Shown: piece by piece, positions 15,618-21,209 of the stretch
How positions within the stretch are numbered: position 1 is the stretch's first letter
How the letters are laid out: every line of letters starts with the position of its first letter
Source of the DNA: a virus
IMG/VR virus record: IMGVR_UViG_3300048033_000488
Span: 1-27,489 of that record
Direction: 5' to 3' (one strand)
DNA: 27,489 bases
Notes under the pieces: generated by a model
The model's input: the letters and a program-made list of their open reading frames with translations, nothing else
Told to the model about the DNA's origin: nothing
Database searches by the model: none
Position numbers and translations under genes: made by a program

Positions 15618-15687
15618 GCGGTAGTAGTGTAATAGTAGCACATCTGGCATCCAGCCAGAAGGTGAGGTGCAAATCCATCCTACCGCT
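15618..15687 (+). tRNA. tRNA-Gly(UCC)-like gene with non-canonical features
   Basis: The 70-nt gene folds as a cloverleaf. The acceptor GCGGTAG/CTACCGC is perfect (15618-15624 with 15680-15686). The D-stem is GTGT/GCAC (15627-15630, 15638-15641) with loop AATAGTA. The anticodon stem TCTGG/CCAGA (15643-15647, 15655-15659) encloses loop CATCCAG, anticodon TCC at 15650-15652. The T-loop is TGCAAAT (15668-15674). GCGG at the 5' end and T at the discriminator (15687) are bacterial glycine features. Departures are A instead of G18, A instead of U33, TGC instead of TTC in the T-loop, only two clean T-stem pairs, and about 2 nt missing from the variable/T region. No CCA is encoded. It runs opposite to all protein genes and abuts the Mom-like stop codon. 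Confidence 0.8.
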
Positions 15688-16350
15688 CTAAGTAGCCCTC
15701 CTCTCTTGGAGGGTTATTTTTTCCCCCTTATACATACCAGCACCCCTAGCATCTATCTCGCTAAATGGTATCTCAGGTTTTGTAAGCACACAGGTTTTAT
15801 CTATTAAGTAGACATACTTCATTTGGTACCCCTCAAAGGGTTTCCATTTACGGAACTCACTGGACATCTTTAAGTGGTGTGCCTGTATTACATGCATAGC
15901 CTCTCCTGTATCAGGGTTTATCCTTAGTGCTGTGTTTTCTGCTATGCCTACAAGTTTAAATCCGCTTGCTCTATATATGGTGCCATCACCGCACTGCGTT
16001 CCATCTGCAAAGCTTATTACCCACTTTATGTGGGGTGCGTTCTTTTTTATAAGTCGTATGCTGATAGCTATACAACGGCTCTCGCTATACTTAGGCAGGT
16101 AATCATCAAAGGCCATTCTGTTGAGTTCTATAAACTCATTCCACCCTGTACCCTCTACTAGGTTTATTGTGCCCTTCTTATTTATGCTTGGCCCATAGCT
16201 TAACACTCCGTGTAGCTTCCCATCAAGAAAAGCCCCAAAGTGGAGCTTGCTGTTTGGCACTACCTTACCTGAGTAGTGGTGCTTCTTTACAAAGTCATTA
16301 GCCACCTTAGGTGGTATCACCTTAACCCTTATTTCTTTTGCTCTGCCCAT
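15688..16350 (-). CDS. mom: Mom-like DNA base modification protein (GNAT fold family)
   Basis: 220 residues. The pattern matches phage Mom-type adenine modification proteins: FVKKHHYSGKVVPNSKLHFG (20-39), then HGVLSYG, FIELNRMAFDD (73-83), ESRCIAISIRLIKKNAPHIKW, VISFADGTQCGDGTIYRASG (111-130). Phage Mu Mom converts adenine to N6-carbamoylmethyladenine and protects DNA from restriction. Mom is a GNAT-like fold, but I see no typical R/QxxGxG/A acetyl-CoA loop here. The start overlaps the ParB-like gene by 22 nt. The last codons contain, in antisense, the terminator of the + strand tRNA-like gene, whose final base abuts this stop. Confidence 0.75.
   Translation of the reverse strand: MGRAKEIRVKVIPPKVANDFVKKHHYSGKVVPNSKLHFGAFLDGKLHGVLSYGPSINKKGTINLVEGTGWNEFIELNRMAFDDYLPKYSESRCIAISIRLIKKNAPHIKWVISFADGTQCGDGTIYRASGFKLVGIAENTALRINPDTGEAMHVIQAHHLKMSSEFRKWKPFEGYQMKYVYLIDKTCVLTKPEIPFSEIDARGAGMYKGEKITLQERRAT
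15696..15722 (+). terminator. Terminator of the tRNA-like gene, inside the Mom-like gene
   Basis: On the + strand CCCTCC and GGAGGG form a perfect 6-bp stem with a TCTCTT loop, followed by TTATTTTTT. It starts 9 nt after the tRNA-like gene. It lies within the last codons of the Mom-like gene on the other strand, where the same bases encode ITLQERR. There is no U-run in the minus direction, so it acts only on the + strand. Confidence 0.75.
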
Positions 16351-16922
16351 TGGGATACTATTAAGTAAAGTGCGTTACCATTGCCATTCTCATTACCAAA
16401 GGTTTCTACATATTTGTACTCCTCTGTTTTCTTAATGTCATCAATAGCGTTTTTAATAATCACCTGCTGCTCATCTGCCATTGTAAATGTCATCTGCTGG
16501 AAGGGGCTTTTATCCCCATCAGGTAAATCAAAGCTTTCATCAAACTCATCAGGGCTTAAATCAAAGCCCCCTATATCTATACCCCAGTCCTGAAGCTGGT
16601 CTACATCCCATACATTAGCTAGCAAATCCCAATCCCACTCACCAAAGCTGCTGTTGTCCTTTATAATGAACTCCATCTCCTGCTCAGGTGTAAGGTTATC
16701 AGCAAACACCACTGGCACCTCTGTTAGGCCTGCAGCCTCACAAGCCTTAAGCCTCATGTTGCCGCCTAGCACTATCATATCCTTATTAACTACAATAGGG
16801 CGTAACTCTAGCATCTGTGGTAACTCTGTGATGCTCTTTACAAGTTTCTGGAACTTGCTATCCTTAATGACTCTTGGATTGTTTGGGTTTGGGCGTACCT
16901 GCCTGATATCTACTCTTTCCAT
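16329..16922 (-). CDS. ParB-like N-terminal domain protein
   Basis: 197 residues. The ParB/sulfiredoxin-like domain spans about 1-95: NPNNPRVIKD at 12-21, ELRPIVVNKDMIVLGGNMRL (39-58) with the GGNMR loop, and EVPVVFADNLTPEQEMEFIIKDN, then GEWDWDLL. An acidic C-terminal region follows. Phage proteins of this type often stand beside or are fused to DNA-modifying enzymes; here the partner is the Mom-like gene, overlapped by 22 nt. Some superfamily members bind NTPs or act as nucleases or kinases. Which of these applies cannot be told here. The leader is GGTTTTATAATTATGG. Confidence 0.8.
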   Translation of the reverse strand: MERVDIRQVRPNPNNPRVIKDSKFQKLVKSITELPQMLELRPIVVNKDMIVLGGNMRLKACEAAGLTEVPVVFADNLTPEQEMEFIIKDNSSFGEWDWDLLANVWDVDQLQDWGIDIGGFDLSPDEFDESFDLPDGDKSPFQQMTFTMADEQQVIIKNAIDDIKKTEEYKYVETFGNENGNGNALYLIVSQWAEQKK

Positions 16923-16933
16923 AATTATAAAAC

Positions 16934-17170
16934 CTACTTTTTTTGTTTTAATGCTTCCTCTCTAAATATATCACGAATAATCTTTTGATTCAAACGCCTT
17001 TGGCTCCTGTTAGGTGTTGTAGGCGCTTCTGGTAACTCTACAAACTTCCTTAAGAATGCCTGTTCATCTGCTGCCAACTGACCTCGTAAATGTACCTGCG
17101 TTAAGATACCAATCAGCATCTCAAGGTTGTTTCTGTTTACCAGAATTGTACTGCTTTTACTTTCCTCCAT
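16934..17170 (-). CDS. Hypothetical 78-aa basic helical protein
   Basis: 78 residues, helical, with NNLEMLIGILTQVHLRGQL and a basic C-terminal helix (NRSQRRLNQKIIRDIFREEA). It shares one base with the PD-(D/E)XK gene (stop/start at 17170) and lies 11 nt before the ParB-like gene, so it may be co-expressed with the modification genes. I do not recognise it. A DNA-binding accessory is possible from its charge only. Confidence 0.6.
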   Translation of the reverse strand: MEESKSSTILVNRNNLEMLIGILTQVHLRGQLAADEQAFLRKFVELPEAPTTPNRSQRRLNQKIIRDIFREEALKQKK

Positions 17171-17568
17171 TATAATAAGTCTTTAGATTTTATTAGTATT
17201 CCTACAGATGTATTGTTATCGCCTCCTGCAACACCTAGCCTGTAGTAATTTGTTTTACACAACTGCTTAAGGCGTGCAGTTGGTATTAGTATTGCGTGCA
17301 GCACATCGCTGCCATCAACATTAGTCATATCAGTTTTAAGGCGCTGGCCTTTTTCACTTGCTGCAATTAGAAACCAGTAGTCGGCCTGTGTTGTAGCCAA
17401 GCCACTTAGCTTACCCCTAGACTCATACTCTATGTAAAAGTTACCTGTGCGGTAACAGCCAAAATCAAACTTAACCTCAATTGTCTTACTGGAGAGTAGG
17501 TGGCCTAGCCACCCCTCACCTAATTGCCCTAAGGCTAAGTCGTATTTAAAGTCGTTATTGTAATCCAT
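17170..17568 (-). CDS. PD-(D/E)XK-like nuclease family protein, 132 aa
   Basis: 132 residues. A short chain with LGEGWLGHLLSSKTIEVKFD (Glu31-x-Lys33), then TGNFYIEYESRGKLSGLATT and ADYWFLI, near the end GGDNNTSVGILI. I recognise this as a widespread small phage family with the PD-(D/E)XK nuclease core, often suggested as a junction- or structure-specific endonuclease. The E-x-K motif and the ADYW strand are visible. Its start overlaps the stop of the 38-residue gene (TAATG). Confidence 0.65.
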   Translation of the reverse strand: MDYNNDFKYDLALGQLGEGWLGHLLSSKTIEVKFDFGCYRTGNFYIEYESRGKLSGLATTQADYWFLIAASEKGQRLKTDMTNVDGSDVLHAILIPTARLKQLCKTNYYRLGVAGGDNNTSVGILIKSKDLL

Positions 17569-17684
17569 TAGTCGGCCTCTATGCCGTTATCTTTTAAATC
17601 TCTTTGCATTAAGTCTAGCAACCTATCCTTCGCTAACTCATTCAGGACTTCCATCATTGCTAATAGCTTGTCTGTGTCTTTCAT
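17568..17684 (-). CDS. Small 38-aa helical protein
   Basis: 38 residues, MKDTDKLLAMMEVLNEL then a charged helix ending in GIEAD. It is probably one amphipathic helical hairpin. The stop and the next start share TAATG at 17568, which supports translation. The leader ACACCAAAGAGAG is A/G rich, and a dyad symmetry lies just upstream at 17704-17723. The function is unknown. Confidence 0.55.
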   Translation of the reverse strand: MKDTDKLLAMMEVLNELAKDRLLDLMQRDLKDNGIEAD

Positions 17685-17703
17685 CTCTCTTTGGTGTTAA
17701 ATG

Positions 17704-17723
17704 TGTCAAGCTATCGCCTGACA
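17704..17723. promoter_or_regulatory. 20-bp imperfect palindrome, possible operator
   Basis: On the + strand the site reads TGTCAAGCTATCGCCTGACA, with dyad symmetry TGTCArGC / GCyTGACA. It lies 20 nt before the start of the 38-residue gene. The same half-site TGTCAAGC occurs again at 17771. A dimeric repressor or the DnaA-like protein encoded nearby are candidates to bind it; neither is shown. Confidence 0.45.
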
Positions 17724-17770
17724 ATGTATTATTAAAGGTCAGTTTATACCCTTACTTGTATCATTAAAGG

Positions 17771-17800
17771 TGTCAAGCATCTTGTGCAGTTTACTTGACA
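17771..17800. repeat. Inverted repeat TGTCAAG...CTTGACA
   Basis: Perfect 7-bp arms TGTCAAG (17771-17777) and CTTGACA (17794-17800) are separated by 16 nt. They share the half-site with the palindrome at 17704-17723, making four related half-sites within 97 bp. The right arm lies inside the end of the 40-residue gene. It could be part of an operator or origin region. Confidence 0.4.
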
Positions 17801-17913
17801 TCGTTCTTTTCTAATTTCTCAAGCGTGTCCTTCAGTATCACATTCCAAGTAAACTTATCCTTGTCAGCGTTCCAAAGTTGCTCGTACATCTCAAGTAATA
17901 TCTCTCTGTTCAT
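17791..17913 (-). CDS. Small 40-aa protein
   Basis: 40 residues, MNREILLEMYEQLWNADKDK, then a TWNVILKDTLEKLEK helix. It is charged and amphipathic. The leader is AAATAAGGGTAAA. There is a gap of about 65 nt to the previous gene that holds only an 18-codon frame ending in ATGA at this start. I do not recognise it. It is probably real given the density of small genes here. Confidence 0.5.
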   Translation of the reverse strand: MNREILLEMYEQLWNADKDKFTWNVILKDTLEKLEKNDVK

Positions 17914-17977
17914 TTTACCCTTATTTTGTGTATCATATTGTACAATTCTACCCTTACTCTGTACATAGGGGTGAGCA

Positions 17978-18103
17978 TTATTCCTGTCGCTTTACCCATC
18001 TTACATACATCTTGGCTGCCCAAGCCTTTCTCTGTTGCTTATTCTTGTACACCTTCTTTAGTCTCGCATTTGCTATGCGTAAAAATTGGTTCATCTTGCT
18101 CAT
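17978..18103 (-). CDS. Small basic 41-aa protein
   Basis: 41 residues, very basic (MSKMNQFLRIANARLKKVYK then RKAWAAKMYVRWVKRQE), likely one or two amphipathic helices, suitable for nucleic-acid binding. The start overlaps the stop of the DnaA-like gene (ATGA at 18100-18103), so it is coupled to it. It could be a partner of that protein. There is no family match I can name. Confidence 0.55.
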   Translation of the reverse strand: MSKMNQFLRIANARLKKVYKNKQQRKAWAAKMYVRWVKRQE

Positions 18104-18633
18104 AATAAATTCTTTAATCTTAGACATTCTGTGTTTAATTCCTCAGCCCTCTTGGTTTGCTGCTTAAGGGCCTTGCTTACTGCAATATACTTTTTTTCTA
18201 AATCAGCATGCTGCTCACTAAATTTGCGCTGCTGGCGCTGTAGCTTCTTTTCCCATTCCTCCTCTAATCTATCTAAACTAGGGTTAACAATAGTGCTTCT
18301 AGCACGCATGGCTTTCTTTACCTCTACATCATACTCATCAACAATGTTAGCTATAGAATCGCTAATGCGCTCATAGCACATCCTGTACTTAGTATCGTAA
18401 GCGTAATTGCTCTCGTGTTGCTTCTTAGCGTGTATTATAGTAGCGTGATTCTTGTTTATTATCTGTCCTATGCGCTGCAGCGATAAGCTGGTTTGCTCTA
18501 TAACCGCTACACTAAATGCGTGTTTCCATATTACATTACCTCGCTGCCTATTATCTGTAATGCCTTCCTGCTCCTTTAGTTGCTTCCAAAGGCTTTGCAG
18601 CATCATCTGCTGGTCAATAACTACTATGTCCAT
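18100..18633 (-). CDS. DnaA domain IV-like DNA-binding protein with coiled-coil tail
   Basis: 177 residues. The region 31-71 (GNVIWKHAFSVAVIEQTSLS, LQRIGQIINKNHATIIHAKK) resembles domain IV of DnaA, whose signature is a helix-turn-helix followed by a DHSTV-type loop; here NHATIIHA occupies that place. DnaA domain IV binds 9-bp boxes at bacterial origins. The AAA+ domain is absent. Residues about 120-177 form a charged coiled coil, probably for dimer or partner contact. It could be a phage replication initiator or a regulator. It overlaps the HNH gene by 20 nt. Confidence 0.65.
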   Translation of the reverse strand: MDIVVIDQQMMLQSLWKQLKEQEGITDNRQRGNVIWKHAFSVAVIEQTSLSLQRIGQIINKNHATIIHAKKQHESNYAYDTKYRMCYERISDSIANIVDEYDVEVKKAMRARSTIVNPSLDRLEEEWEKKLQRQQRKFSEQHADLEKKYIAVSKALKQQTKRAEELNTECLRLKNLL

Positions 18634-18877
18634 CTATCTTATTCTTGTGTATTGTTTTAAGCCACTCTACCTTATTTGGTACATCACCATGAGACAGGTG
18701 GCAGGGCCGACATACGGCCATTAAGTTTTCTATTACATCTTTGCTGGCACTACCACCAGAACCTCTGTTCTCAATGTGGTGTATATCTACAGCCCTACTA
18801 CCACACACCTCGCAGGGTATAAAGTCATCAAGCACATAATTAAAGTGCTTCATATATACTTTTGTGTGCTTTTTCAC
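18614..18877 (-). CDS. HNH endonuclease
   Basis: 87 residues. Zinc-binding CxxC pairs occur at Cys22/Cys25 (PCEVCG) and Cys56/Cys59 (VCRPCH), and the ββα-metal motif at DIHHIENRG (31-39), NLMAVCRPCH (51-60). All residues of a small HNH nuclease are present. In phages this family can nick DNA in packaging, replication or as a free-standing homing-type enzyme. Here it is tucked between the RecE-like and DnaA-like genes, overlapping both (ATGA at 18877), so it looks like an integral part of the operon. Confidence 0.85.
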   Translation of the reverse strand: MKKHTKVYMKHFNYVLDDFIPCEVCGSRAVDIHHIENRGSGGSASKDVIENLMAVCRPCHLSHGDVPNKVEWLKTIHKNKIDGHSSY

Positions 18878-19647
18878 AACTCGCCTACTATCGTGTAAGT
18901 ATCTAAGTCTTGGCCCTTTATAAAAAAGTCTCTGTACAATGCAATGGCCCTGTTAAACTTAGCCTCACCCCTTTTGTAAAAGTCCTCACTAATTGTATAG
19001 ATGCCTACATCTGTACTGCTTTTGTCCAGTGCAATAAATGTAAAGTCTTTATAGCTAACCTTAAACAGGTTGCAGTAAATGTATGCTTGTAAATCATAGC
19101 CGTATTTATCTGCACTATACTTAAATGCCTTTAAATCTGTTGTTGTCTTAATATCAGCTATTCCAGTAGGTGTCTTTATATCTGCCTTACCTCTAAAAGG
19201 AAAGCCCCCTAACACATCTACCTGCGGCAACTCAAACTCACTGCCCTGCATATACTGCATCGCTAATTCGTTCCTGAAGAAAGCATCAGCCATACGCTCG
19301 CCTGCCTGCATATCCTTTCTAGTAATGCAAGTCTTAGGGTTATCTAACTGGGCCTCCTTAAAAGCCTTTGTGTTTTTACTAGCTACCTCTACCACCTCAA
19401 AAATATCATCAAACTTTTCAGGCTCCAGTATCATGGTGTGTATCACCCTGCCCATTAGCAGCGCTGGGCTGCTTTCCTCTTTGCCGTACTTCATTACATT
19501 GTGGTAAGTCTTTGGGCTATCAAGTAGCATTTTTAAACTGCTACTGCTGTGGGCCAACTTGTTTAGTGGGCCGTAATAAAAGCTGTCATCTACAGCTTTC
19601 TGGACTAACCAATCTCTATCGTAATCCGTTCCATCTAGCATCAACAT
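18874..19647 (-). CDS. RecE/Cas4-type PD-(D/E)XK exonuclease-like protein
   Basis: 257 residues. It has the layout of RecE C-terminal type nucleases: HSSSSLKMLLDSPKTYH (33-49), GRVIHTMILEPEKF (66-79), FRGKADIKTPTGIADIKTT with Asp156 and Asp165-x-Lys167, then YDLQAYIY (Gln187). These enzymes resect double-stranded ends for recombination. A partner annealase is not obvious in the window. An in-frame ATG two codons later (19641) is an equally good start. It overlaps both neighbours. Confidence 0.8.
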   Translation of the reverse strand: MLMLDGTDYDRDWLVQKAVDDSFYYGPLNKLAHSSSSLKMLLDSPKTYHNVMKYGKEESSPALLMGRVIHTMILEPEKFDDIFEVVEVASKNTKAFKEAQLDNPKTCITRKDMQAGERMADAFFRNELAMQYMQGSEFELPQVDVLGGFPFRGKADIKTPTGIADIKTTTDLKAFKYSADKYGYDLQAYIYCNLFKVSYKDFTFIALDKSSTDVGIYTISEDFYKRGEAKFNRAIALYRDFFIKGQDLDTYTIVGEL

Positions 19648-19766
19648 TGCACACAGGTTAAAATTTCCACTAACTCAAATACTGCTATCATAGCAACCAT
19701 CCCTAAAATTACCATAGTCTGCAAGAATGCTACTACCGCTACTTTGTTCCAATCAATCTTTTTCAT
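19641..19766 (-). CDS. Small membrane protein, 41 aa
   Basis: 41 residues. A basic start (MKKIDWNK) is followed by one hydrophobic helix of about 25 residues (VAVVAFLQTMVILGMVAMIAV), then ELVEILTCVQC. It should be inserted once in the inner membrane. The ATG overlaps the stop of the previous gene (ATGA) and its stop overlaps the RecE-like start. The function is unknown; a small host-takeover or membrane anchoring factor is a guess. Confidence 0.6.
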   Translation of the reverse strand: MKKIDWNKVAVVAFLQTMVILGMVAMIAVFELVEILTCVQC

Positions 19767-20071
19767 TGCTCTAGTTTTTCTGTTACTGCTAAAATAAAAT
19801 CATATGCCGCTGAGTGGCCACCTACATTCCAGCTGTACAGCCTTGTAGTGGTATACTCCTCATCATAAGTCTTCCAATCGTAAATAGTAAACACATTACC
19901 CTCGTAGGTGAACACCCACTCCTTTTGAACTTTGCCATCATCACTGGCCTCAGGGAAAGTTGGTTCCCCTAATACTTCTACAAGGCGGCTGTAAGTAAAG
20001 CCACCAATCTCTCCCTTTAGGCTTGAACCGCCTATAACTGCAAGGGCATCAGTTTCATTTAATAGTTTCAT
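19763..20071 (-). CDS. Hypothetical 102-aa phage protein
   Basis: 102 residues: ALAVIGGSSLKGEIGGFTYS, then LVEVLGEPTF, WVFTYEGNVFTIYDWKTYDE and SWNVGGHSAAYDFILAVTE. It is an alpha-beta protein with no catalytic motif. I recall similar short proteins with FTIYDWKTY phrases in many phages and mobile elements, with no assigned role. The leader AACAATGAGCA has the AGCA form shared by other small genes here. It is coupled downstream to the membrane peptide gene. Confidence 0.65.
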   Translation of the reverse strand: MKLLNETDALAVIGGSSLKGEIGGFTYSRLVEVLGEPTFPEASDDGKVQKEWVFTYEGNVFTIYDWKTYDEEYTTTRLYSWNVGGHSAAYDFILAVTEKLEQ

Positions 20072-20114
20072 TGCTCATTGTTTATGGTGCTAATATAAAC
20101 AATTTTGTAAATAA

Positions 20115-20237
20115 CTACTCCTCCTCCTCAAAAAACTTTTGATGCAGAAACTCCTCTACATTATCTAAACGCCTCTGTATCTGTCTGTTCTGGTTAAGGG
20201 CAAAGCCCAAGCCTATGCCAAATAGTATAAGTATCAT
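20115..20237 (-). CDS. Small membrane-anchored acidic protein, 40 aa
   Basis: 40 residues. The N-terminal hydrophobic segment MILILFGIGLGFAL is followed by a short coiled region NQNRQIQRRLDNVEEFLHQK and an acidic tail (FFEEEE). The ATG overlaps the stop of the nuclease-like gene (ATGA at 20234-20237). One membrane span with a cytoplasmic or periplasmic helix is expected. The function is not known. Confidence 0.55.
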   Translation of the reverse strand: MILILFGIGLGFALNQNRQIQRRLDNVEEFLHQKFFEEEE

Positions 20238-20764
20238 TCCTCTTTTATTTTATATGGTAGCACTTCAAATATCAAATCCTCAACATCGCTAAACTTTAAA
20301 TAAGTGAACACATCCTGCGCATTCCACCTGCCTAGCCATTTGTACAACCCATCCTCATAGGGTATGTAGTTTTTTCTAGTTACAACCTCAGGGCTATACA
20401 CCTCACACATATCTAAAGCACGCACCCTTAGGTGCTTCTTTCTAAATATATAAAAGGCATCTGGAAACTGGAAGGCTATATATTCAGCCTTGCTTTTTTT
20501 ACTGCACCAGCCATCACCACCCCATACATTCACAAACTCTAGGAGTATGTAGCCTGTGTGGTGCATCTTTTTAAGGCCCTTGACATCTACCTTCATATCG
20601 CCCCAATAGAAGTCAATGTGCTTCTTGTCATCAGCTAGGTTAGACTTAAGCGCACCTGTCAACTCTTTGAACAGCGCCTCACCTGTCTTACCCACATCAA
20701 CACACACAGCCGTGCGGCTTTCTGTTAACTTGCGTTTATCCTTTAGGTAGTTACGCAGTTGCAT
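20234..20764 (-). CDS. Possible PD-(D/E)XK-fold protein, 176 aa
   Basis: 176 residues. Around 50-63 it reads HIDFYWGDMKVDVKG: Asp51 and the Asp60-x-Lys62 pair match the spacing of PD-(D/E)XK nuclease cores. LLEFVNVWGGDGWCSKSK-like sequence and a strand AFYIFRKKHL follow. I infer a nuclease-related fold; the family is not one I can name with confidence. It overlaps the AT-hook gene by 14 nt and sits among recombination genes. Confidence 0.5.
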   Translation of the reverse strand: MQLRNYLKDKRKLTESRTAVCVDVGKTGEALFKELTGALKSNLADDKKHIDFYWGDMKVDVKGLKKMHHTGYILLEFVNVWGGDGWCSKKSKAEYIAFQFPDAFYIFRKKHLRVRALDMCEVYSPEVVTRKNYIPYEDGLYKWLGRWNAQDVFTYLKFSDVEDLIFEVLPYKIKEE

Positions 20765-21209
20765 CTAACAACTCTTGTAATTGGCGCATCCATTGTAACC
20801 ATATCTTAGGGCTGCAAGTGCAGGGGACATCAAACTTGTGATGAAACACTCTAGCGTGTATTTGCGCAATGCGCTCTCTTTCCTCGTGTTTAAGTGTGCT
20901 TTTACGCAGCACGCCACTGGACAAATAAGCTACCTCATCCTCCTCTAAGCACTCAGGAGTCCTGCTATACGGGAACAGCTTGTTAAGCTTTTCTTTTCTG
21001 GCATCACAACCACAATCCTCACCTACTACAGCTTTAACTACCTTCTTAATTCCTGTAGCTGTAGTTATCTGTTCAATAGTATCACCCAATCCCTTAGGCT
21101 TATTCTTGCTGCCTTTTGGGCGGCCCCTTTTTTTAGATTTGGTTGTAGTCTCCGTTGGAGTAGTCTTCCCAATCTTCCCTGAGTCTGTCGTGGATTCTTG
21201 CTTTGCCAT
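20751..21209 (-). CDS. AT-hook and Cys-motif protein, 152 aa
   Basis: 152 residues. After a Thr/Ser-rich start comes an AT-hook-like KKRGRPKGSKNKPKG (27-40, core RGRP), which binds the minor groove of A/T-rich DNA. GLGDTIEQITTATGIKKV and GEDCGCDARKEKLNKLFPYS follow, and later VPCTCSPKIW. The GEDCGCDxRKEKLNxLFPY block is one I know from many Bacteroidetes phages, of unknown role. The four or five Cys could bind a metal. It overlaps the sigma-like gene by 77 nt, far more than any other overlap here. Confidence 0.7.
   Translation of the reverse strand: MAKQESTTDSGKIGKTTPTETTTKSKKRGRPKGSKNKPKGLGDTIEQITTATGIKKVVKAVVGEDCGCDARKEKLNKLFPYSRTPECLEEDEVAYLSSGVLRKSTLKHEERERIAQIHARVFHHKFDVPCTCSPKIWLQWMRQLQELLDATA

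Noticed and set aside
15648-15654. Reading the anticodon as CCA (tRNA-Trp), which would restore U33
   Set aside because: It needs the loop shifted by one base, which breaks the perfect TCTGG/CCAGA stem. The acceptor start GCGG and U73 also favour glycine.
15618-15687. The tRNA-like gene as a phage attachment site derived from a host tRNA
   Set aside because: Attachment sites usually carry only the 3' part of a tRNA and lie by an integrase gene. Here a complete cloverleaf has its own promoter and terminator, and no integrase is in the window.
17739-17801. 20-codon frame overlapping the inverted repeat
   Set aside because: It is very short and overlaps the dyad region; composition gives no support.
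17910-17966. 18-codon frame between the 41- and 40-residue genes
   Set aside because: It ends neatly in ATGA at the next start, but it is too short and repetitive (RVRVELYN) to support without conservation data.
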